Below are positions 6,667 through 10,662 of a DNA stretch of 10,662 nucleotides, piece after piece. Position numbers and translations under genes: made by a program. The DNA lies in assembly GCA_948435975.1 (NCBI GenBank), contig CAOJHG010000033.1:1-10662 (forward strand), given 5' to 3'. The DNA is from an uncultured Oscillibacter sp. (lineage in GTDB: Bacteria > Bacillota > Clostridia > Oscillospirales > Oscillospiraceae). Within the stretch, counting starts at the first letter, position 1. Each line of letters opens with the position of its first letter. The notes beneath the pieces are model-generated. The model searched no databases. It saw only the letters and a program-made list of their open reading frames with translations, and was not told where the DNA came from.

Positions 6667-7153
6667 TTTTCGATACACCGACGTGATTCCCATGCGGAGG
6701 CAGGGCGTCATGATGCGCATGGACGAACGCTATTGCCTCGGCGGCAAGAGAGCCCGCCTCTTCAAAAAGCGGGACCCCATTATTTACACGCCCAGCTGGT
6801 GCCCAAAGCGGAAAAATCCGTGTGAGCTGCGGGTTTATACATTTAAAAGCGTGGACGACTGGTGGCTGCATACATCTTTGGAGCAAAGCATCGGGCAGTT
6901 TCTTCCGCCGGACGGACGCCGTCACGCGCTTGCGAGTGAAGCGGTCACGGACTTGTCTCCCCGGGAGTTCTGGCGGCGGCTGGACCAGGAGGCGTATTAT
7001 GACTTCCTTGAAATCACGCTGAAGCCTCACGATGTGGTGGAAATTGACGACGGACTTAATCCGGCCTTTTTCTGCTATGCGGACGGAGGCTTTCGGATGC
7101 TGTACGGCTTTGACGCCGCAGCCGCGAGGAGGTGTGTTCTTGAGAGAAGATGA
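6620..7153 (+). CDS. Cys-rich protein of unknown function, CxxCxH start
   Basis: The 177-residue product starts at ATG 6620. AAGGAGG at 6607-6613 with a 6-nt spacer supports this start over the ATG 60 nt upstream, which lies inside the DUF3268 domain. The N-terminus has CYMCPH (C10, C13, H15) with further Cys at 39, 61 and 68, so a zinc-binding fold is likely. The rest is mixed and aromatic-rich (VDDWWLHTSLEQ, FWRRLDQEAYYDFLEI), with no membrane segment. Its first 70 residues resemble the next gene's product in spacing and in a shared (M)xREG/QGxxxR stretch. It overlaps the genes on both sides, indicating translational coupling. I do not recognise a family. Confidence 0.75.
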   Translation: MSDGPKKPTCYMCPHDFRYTDVIPMRRQGVMMRMDERYCLGGKRARLFKKRDPIIYTPSWCPKRKNPCELRVYTFKSVDDWWLHTSLEQSIGQFLPPDGRRHALASEAVTDLSPREFWRRLDQEAYYDFLEITLKPHDVVEIDDGLNPAFFCYADGGFRMLYGFDAAAARRCVLERR

Positions 7154-7325
7154 AAAGAGCTGTAATATCTGCGCCCATTCCTACATGGCTCGGGAGGGCC
7201 TCCGGCTGCGGCAGAAATGCCGCAGCCCGGAGTACAATTCGCCGGATTATACCTTCGGCATGTTCATGGAGGACCGTGAGCGGGGCCATTGCCGCTTCTG
7301 GTCCTCCGAAATACGGGGCGGGTAA
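7140..7325 (+). CDS. Small four-Cys protein, probable zinc ribbon
   Basis: A 61-residue product with C8, C11, C27 and C51, and a CNICAH start like the CYMCPH of the preceding protein. The start chosen is TTG 7140, 7 nt after AGGAGG (7127-7132). The in-frame GTG 7134 is too close to that site, and longer in-frame versions lie inside the upstream gene. It overlaps the preceding gene by 14 nt. Four Cys in 61 residues suggest a single zinc site; no DNA-binding helix is evident. Function is unknown. Confidence 0.65.
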   Translation: MREDEKSCNICAHSYMAREGLRLRQKCRSPEYNSPDYTFGMFMEDRERGHCRFWSSEIRGG

Positions 7326-7343
7326 TTCTTATGAAAGATTACT

Positions 7344-7433
7344 TTGCTGTACGATTGCCGCGCTCACAAATGTGCGCCGGGTGGTCAGTGGTCCCTGCAT
7401 GACAAACGTGATCCCTGGCTGGAGTGGAAGTAA
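7344..7433 (+). CDS. Possible 29-residue Cys-containing peptide
   Basis: Between the four-Cys gene and the sigma-like gene lie about 160 nt with no large ORF. An open frame here reads from TTG 7344 as LLYDCRAHKC and ends WSLHDKRDPWLEWK at TAA 7431-7433. The make-up (two Cys, His, several Trp) looks protein-like, and the DCRAHKC stretch recalls neighbouring zinc motifs. The ribosome site is weak (GAAAGA, 7333-7338). A competing frame from ATG 7331 to TGA 7402 encodes 23 residues with no good ribosome site. It may also be a decayed gene remnant. Low confidence. Confidence 0.3.
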   Translation: MLYDCRAHKCAPGGQWSLHDKRDPWLEWK

Positions 7434-7484
7434 ATTCTTCCCCCACTCGGGCAAACAGGCCATAGGGCCGGAAAGGAATAGGAT

Positions 7485-7820
7485 ATGAAAAACCTTTACT
7501 CGTTTGACGAACGCAACCGCATTGTGGAGAAGCACCTTCCCCTCATCAGGAAAACCATTCTCCGCAACAGTACGCTGATGAAAGCCGCCCATCTGGACTA
7601 TGACGACGTGTACCAGCAGCTGGCCATCCGGCTGATTCGCTGCGTGGAGGGCTTCGACCCCGCGAAGGGCAAGCTGAAGCAGCACATTGAGGCCCAGCTC
7701 CAGTATGAGCTCCTGAACTGCAAGAACAGCTATCGGCGCTACGGCCTCACCGGCGCTCCCCGTGACCTGCGGGGCGCGGTGATTTCCCTGAACGACTGCC
7801 ATGAGCTTGCGGTAGCGTGA
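7485..7820 (+). CDS. Sigma-70 region 2-like protein lacking region 4
   Basis: The 111-residue product matches sigma-70 region 2. NRIVEKHLPLIRKTIL (11-26) resembles the first helix. LDYDDVYQQLAIRLIRCVEGFDPAKG (37-62) resembles the core-RNA-polymerase-binding DLxQEGxxGLxxAVxxFDPxxG stretch. A helix (65-80) ending near YRRYG follows. It stops about where the region 2-4 linker would be, so no -35-recognising helix-turn-helix is present. Region-2-only partners exist, such as RsoA of B. subtilis, which works with SigO. A partner encoded elsewhere, or a role as a polymerase-binding regulator, is possible. It starts at ATG 7485 with AAAGGA at 7472-7477 and a 7-nt spacer. Its stop overlaps the next start by one base (TGATG). 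Confidence 0.75.
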   Translation: MKNLYSFDERNRIVEKHLPLIRKTILRNSTLMKAAHLDYDDVYQQLAIRLIRCVEGFDPAKGKLKQHIEAQLQYELLNCKNSYRRYGLTGAPRDLRGAVISLNDCHELAVA

Positions 7821-8278
7821 TGGGAACAGGATTTACCTGGTTTCACCGGTGTGTGCAATCACGCAAGGGCCGATTTTCCCCTGACGGCGAGACCCGCGTT
7901 CTGCGGGAAAAGCTGGAGGAAAAGCAGCGTGACGTCAATTATCTGAAATTCCAGCTTACCCAGACAAGGGCGGACAAGTTTGAGCTGGAACAGAGGCCCA
8001 CGGAATTGCGGGAAGTTTTTGCCGCAATTTTGAACGAGCCTTTGGGTCAACTCAGAAGCGCCGCACGGTTTCATGTTCGGGAGGCGGACCCCGGTCCCGG
8101 CTGGGAGGTCGTGACGGATCACTGCTGCCTTAGCGGCTGCGATATGAATGTCCGCGCCTTTCAATCGGAGCGGGACGCACTGCTGTTCGCCCGGCTGTTG
8201 AGGGCCGTAGGCTACCAGCCGCCGCATAATATCGCCTGCCAGACGTGCTATGAGGAGCATATGAAAGATTGTATTTGA
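7820..8278 (+). CDS. Coiled-coil and Cys-rich protein of unknown function
   Basis: A 152-residue product. Residues 24-58 are a charged helix with coiled-coil character (VLREKLEEKQRDVNYLKFQL). A C-terminal part follows with HCCLSGC (C102, C103, C107) and CQTCYEEHMKDC (C140, C143, C151), possibly a second zinc site. ATG 7820 shares its A with the stop of the sigma-like gene, and GTG 7817 directly before it is also in frame. No ribosome site is clear, so translation probably depends on ribosomes finishing the sigma-like gene. No helix-turn-helix is visible, so it does not obviously supply the missing sigma region 4. I do not recognise a family. Confidence 0.7.
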   Translation: MGTGFTWFHRCVQSRKGRFSPDGETRVLREKLEEKQRDVNYLKFQLTQTRADKFELEQRPTELREVFAAILNEPLGQLRSAARFHVREADPGPGWEVVTDHCCLSGCDMNVRAFQSERDALLFARLLRAVGYQPPHNIACQTCYEEHMKDCI

Positions 8279-8291
8279 ACGGAGGAAGCCG

Positions 8292-8696
8292 ATGAAAAAC
8301 TTAACTTTAACCGCATATGGGAAGACATATCCCGTTCGTGTGCGGGTTGAGACCTATGAGGACTATCGAAACCTCTGCGTATCGCGGGAGGTCTTTTCGG
8401 ACGGATATTGGGAAGAGTGGGATACCATCACGGTCAATTTGTCGCCCCGTTTTAACGCCTTCTGCTCGTTTATCGACGTCAACAACTGCGGTGAAAAATG
8501 TGTGCACTGGCTGACGGAGAACGGCTTTGGCAGTCTCACTTCGCGCGCGGAGCGCAGCGGATTCTGCGTGTATCCGGAGTTCAAGTTTTCCGAGCAGAAA
8601 CTTCGGGAGCAAAATCCCGAAGGGGTGGAGCGGCACATGGCGCTCTGGAATAAGTCCTATGGAGGATGGAAGGAAAAAAGCGAGGCGAACACATGA
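8292..8696 (+). CDS. DUF4313-like protein
   Basis: The 134-residue product begins MKNLTLTAYGKTYPVRVRVETY and includes NLCVSREVFSDGYWEEWDTITVNL (27-50), FIDVNNC (60-66) and a RSGFCVYPEFKF stretch (88-99). This order of short motifs resembles DUF4313-type proteins of Clostridia mobile elements, as I recall them; function unknown. Five Cys are scattered without CxxC pairs, so no zinc site is evident. It starts at ATG 8292 with GGAGGA at 8281-8286, 13 nt after the previous stop. The family link rests on memory, not on a search. Confidence 0.7.
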   Translation: MKNLTLTAYGKTYPVRVRVETYEDYRNLCVSREVFSDGYWEEWDTITVNLSPRFNAFCSFIDVNNCGEKCVHWLTENGFGSLTSRAERSGFCVYPEFKFSEQKLREQNPEGVERHMALWNKSYGGWKEKSEANT

Positions 8697-9022
8697 GCCT
8701 GCTGTTTTCCGAAATCACGCTCCGCCGGCAGGACGGCAAAGACATCATCCTCTACGAGAGCGGCCACCCGGATGAATACGATATGCGGGAGTTGCTGAAA
8801 TACGAGGGCCGCTATGCCTCCCTGCGGACTGTCGGACTGAATGGTTTGACTGTCCAGGTGCAACACTACCGCTTTCTGGGCGGCAGCAAAAGGGACTGGC
8901 TGGCAGAACGGGAGCATATCGCCTTGATGGAGGCGTATGACAAAATGACGCAAAACGCACCGTTTGTCCAGCGGGATGACGTGGAACACCTGGAATATTA
9001 CGAATTTCAAAATGTAGATTAA
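8693..9022 (+). CDS. Hypothetical protein
   Basis: The 109-residue product starts at ATG 8693, overlapping the previous stop as ATGA. GAGG at 8682-8685 with a 7-nt spacer supports this start. The in-frame ATG at 8666 directly abuts a GGAGG and would only add nine residues. The protein is acidic and soluble, begins MSLLFSEITLRRQDGKDIILYESG, has an amphipathic middle and ends HLEYYEFQNVD. It has no Cys, no membrane segment and no motif I recognise. The arrangement suggests co-translation with the DUF4313-like gene. Confidence 0.75.
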   Translation: MSLLFSEITLRRQDGKDIILYESGHPDEYDMRELLKYEGRYASLRTVGLNGLTVQVQHYRFLGGSKRDWLAEREHIALMEAYDKMTQNAPFVQRDDVEHLEYYEFQNVD

Positions 9023-9034
9023 AGGAGAATTACT

Positions 9035-9553
9035 ATGATTTTAGATGAAATGGGCCAGGTTTACGAGTATGGCGCACAGACATTTGAGGTCGGAGGGATC
9101 GTCTCTGTTTCCGTGGGAAATGAGCGGCAATATGGGTACATTATGGAAATGAACGTTGGAAACGAGTCTTGTCCGACAGCCATGTGCGACTTTGGCGGGG
9201 AAGATTTTCGGAGTCTGCCGCTGGAGTGTCTGACGCCGTTGGAAACGGAGTCTCCTGCCGCGAAGGGACAGATGTATGTTTTGTGCCGCTTCTCCGGCGG
9301 TTTAGACGAACAGCAGACCAAAGTGCTGGGAATCTCCGCAAGTAAAAGCGTACTGCTTCATCTGATGCTGGAGGACACGGCGGCAACGCAGGAGGGCACG
9401 CAAACGTTCTTCCATTCCGCCTGTGCGGATGAGGAGAGCGATTCGCTGTGCTTCATCTACGACAATGGTAATCTGGAGGACTCTGACTACTTGAATTACA
9501 ATCTTGAGCCTGTACAAGTTTACTCTACAGTCGAAGGAGGGACCACCGTATGA
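9035..9553 (+). CDS. Hypothetical acidic protein
   Basis: The 172-residue product starts at ATG 9035, with AAAGGAG at 9021-9027 and a 7-nt spacer, 12 nt after the previous stop. It is acidic. Its N-terminal part (FEVGGIVSVSVGNERQYGYIMEM, about 17-39) looks like a small beta-barrel, and the C-terminal part is rich in Asp, Glu and Ser (GNLEDSDYLNYNLEP). No transmembrane segment or catalytic motif is seen. It overlaps the MoxR start by 4 nt, so it is probably co-translated with that ATPase and could work with it. By eye this gene is less GC-rich than the genes before 7000. Family unknown. Confidence 0.7.
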   Translation: MILDEMGQVYEYGAQTFEVGGIVSVSVGNERQYGYIMEMNVGNESCPTAMCDFGGEDFRSLPLECLTPLETESPAAKGQMYVLCRFSGGLDEQQTKVLGISASKSVLLHLMLEDTAATQEGTQTFFHSACADEESDSLCFIYDNGNLEDSDYLNYNLEPVQVYSTVEGGTTV

Positions 9554-10614
9554 CACTCAGGGACAAAATGCTGGCTGTAATGGCTGATGTCAATGCCCAG
9601 GTGGCGGAGCGGGAGGAGCTGGTGGAGCTTATCGCCATTGCCCTGCTGACTCGGAAAAACCTGTTTCTTCTGGGTGCACCGGGCCAGGCGAAGAGCTATG
9701 CCATCAACGCTTTCCGCAGCCGGATCACTGGCGCCCGGCAGTTCGAGCGTCTGCTCTCCAAACAGACTGACGAAGAACAGCTCTTTGGGCGCATTGACCT
9801 CTCCAGCTTGATTCCGGGCTCTGTTCCCAGGGATGTGCTGGAGAAAAATCCCCAGTATCAGGAGATGTGCAGCAGACTGAAAGCGCGACTTGCCAGTGGG
9901 CAAAGCGCTGGTGACCTTCCTGAGCAGATTGAACGACAGCGGAAGGCAATAAGCGAGCTCTACAGCGGTGAACCCAAGGTCAACACCGCCGGGAAGATTC
10001 CCGAGGCCGACATTGTGTTCCTGGATGAGTGCTTCAAGGCCAATGACGGCGTGCTGAACTCCCTCCTGATGGCGCTGAACGAGCGTAAGTACACCAACGA
10101 AGGCCGTACATATCCCATCCCCACGATCTCCTTCTTCGCGGCGTCTAATGAGATTCCCAATTTCGCGGACCCCCAGGAGAAGATTCTGGAGGCCCTGTAC
10201 GACCGTCTGGAGCTGAAGGTGGTGACGGAGAACATCTCCGACCGCGCCAAGCGTCTGGCAGTCTTGCGGGACAAGCAGACCGGACGCGCCGGGCAGATTG
10301 CCGCCTTCTTTACCCTGGAGGAACTGAAGGAGATGCAGAAGGAGGTTTCGAACATTCCGGTGCCGGATTCTGTCAATGAGTTGGCGGACGATATTCTCTG
10401 CGAACTTCGCAAAAACGGCGTCCCGGTGTCAGACCGGAAATACCTGAACTACTACCCCATCGCCCAGGCCAAGGCGTGGCTCTCCGGCCATACGTCTGTG
10501 GAGTCCGTGGACCTCTTGTCGCTGAAAAATTACCTTTGGCAAAAGCCGGGGGACCGCCCCACGGTGGAGGCCACTCTGAACCGCATGTGCGTCAACCCCA
10601 TGCAGGACAGGTGA
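9550..10614 (+). CDS. MoxR-family AAA+ ATPase, RavA-like
   Basis: A 354-residue AAA+ ATPase. Walker A is GAPGQAKS (42-49), Walker B is IVFLDE (155-160), sensor 1 is N200 in FFAASNEIPN, and the candidate arginine finger is R219 in ALYDR. The LFG motif (78-80), LLMALNERKYTNEG and AASNEIPN match the RavA branch of MoxR. MoxR ATPases act as chaperone-like remodelling machines, usually with a VWA-domain partner from the next gene. Between LFG and Walker B there are about 75 residues rather than the roughly 30 of E. coli RavA; the extra (about 92-140) is charged and helical. It starts at ATG 9550, with AAGGAGGG at 9534-9541 and an 8-nt spacer, overlapping the previous stop by 4 nt. It is complete and cytoplasmic. 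Its substrate is unknown. Confidence 0.9.
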   Translation: MTLRDKMLAVMADVNAQVAEREELVELIAIALLTRKNLFLLGAPGQAKSYAINAFRSRITGARQFERLLSKQTDEEQLFGRIDLSSLIPGSVPRDVLEKNPQYQEMCSRLKARLASGQSAGDLPEQIERQRKAISELYSGEPKVNTAGKIPEADIVFLDECFKANDGVLNSLLMALNERKYTNEGRTYPIPTISFFAASNEIPNFADPQEKILEALYDRLELKVVTENISDRAKRLAVLRDKQTGRAGQIAAFFTLEELKEMQKEVSNIPVPDSVNELADDILCELRKNGVPVSDRKYLNYYPIAQAKAWLSGHTSVESVDLLSLKNYLWQKPGDRPTVEATLNRMCVNPMQDR

Positions 10615-10662
10615 ACGGTATCCGCGCCATGGCGCTGGAAGCCCAGGGCGAGTTTGACGCCG
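10611..10662 (+). CDS. Start of a further gene (partial), possible MoxR partner
   Basis: GTG 10611 overlaps the MoxR stop as GTGA and opens a frame to the window end that reads MNGIRAMALEAQGEFDA; ATG 10629 is an in-frame alternative. Only 17 codons are visible, and the ribosome site (AGGA, 10604-10607) is poorly spaced, so the call rests on the overlap and open frame. MoxR genes are commonly followed by a VWA-domain gene, so that is the likely identity, but nothing here proves it. Confidence 0.45.
   Translation, partial: MNGIRAMALEAQGEFDA

Noticed and set aside
7461..7472. GGCCATAGGGCC as a terminator hairpin before the sigma-like gene
   Set aside because: The stem is only four base pairs and no T run follows.
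7800..7830. Frameshift joining the sigma-like gene to the next gene to give a full sigma factor
   Set aside because: No slippery sequence is visible and the downstream protein shows no region 4 helix-turn-helix; a normal TGATG overlap explains the junction.
1..10662. CRISPR array, tRNA, rRNA, insertion sequence or attachment site
   Set aside because: No regularly spaced repeats, cloverleaf, transposase motif or paired terminal repeats were seen on either strand.

Overview
The window looks like part of the backbone of a large mobile element (integrative conjugative element, conjugative plasmid or large phage) from a GC-rich Clostridia-type Firmicute, possibly a gut Oscillospiraceae relative. 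This is inferred from strong AGGAGG ribosome sites, frequent TTG starts, tight same-strand packing with 4-nt overlaps, and families typical of such elements: a DUF3268-type zinc protein, a DUF4313-like protein, an SNF2-like helicase with a zinc ribbon, and a RavA-like MoxR ATPase. No integrase, relaxase, capsid, tRNA, rRNA, IS or CRISPR is visible, so the element type cannot be fixed. All genes are on the + strand.

Region 1 (1-1683) is the end of an upstream unit. It holds the last 59 codons of an unidentified gene and a 475-residue protein with a long acidic Pro/Gly/Ala/Glu-rich N-terminus and three S1-like RNA-binding segments. It closes with a strong intrinsic terminator (1646-1683).

Region 2 (1684-1933) is a regulatory leader, the most notable non-coding part. 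It has an extended -10 promoter (TGATATAAT), a direct repeat, a stable hairpin, and a terminator hairpin followed by seven T just before the helicase gene. An upstream segment (1829-1842) can pair with the terminator's right arm over 13 of 14 positions, which is the layout of an attenuator with an antiterminator. A 44-codon leader ORF with its own ribosome site ends inside the terminator's left arm.

Region 3 (1934-6216) is a replication/repair-like pair: a 1040-residue SNF2-family helicase and, 11 nt later, a divergent DNA polymerase III beta sliding clamp. The helicase ends in QLSIF, a good match to the bacterial clamp-binding motif, so the two products may act together.

Region 4 (6232-8278) is a run of small, mostly overlapping, Cys-rich genes: a DUF3268-type zinc protein, two proteins sharing a CxxCxH start, a possible 29-residue peptide, a sigma-70 region-2-only protein, and a coiled-coil/Cys protein.

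Region 5 (8292-10662) holds a DUF4313-like protein, two unidentified proteins, a RavA-like MoxR AAA+ ATPase with an enlarged insertion, and the first codons of a following gene that may encode its usual VWA partner. No terminator was seen between 1934 and the window end, so regions 3 to 5 may be one long operon controlled by the leader.
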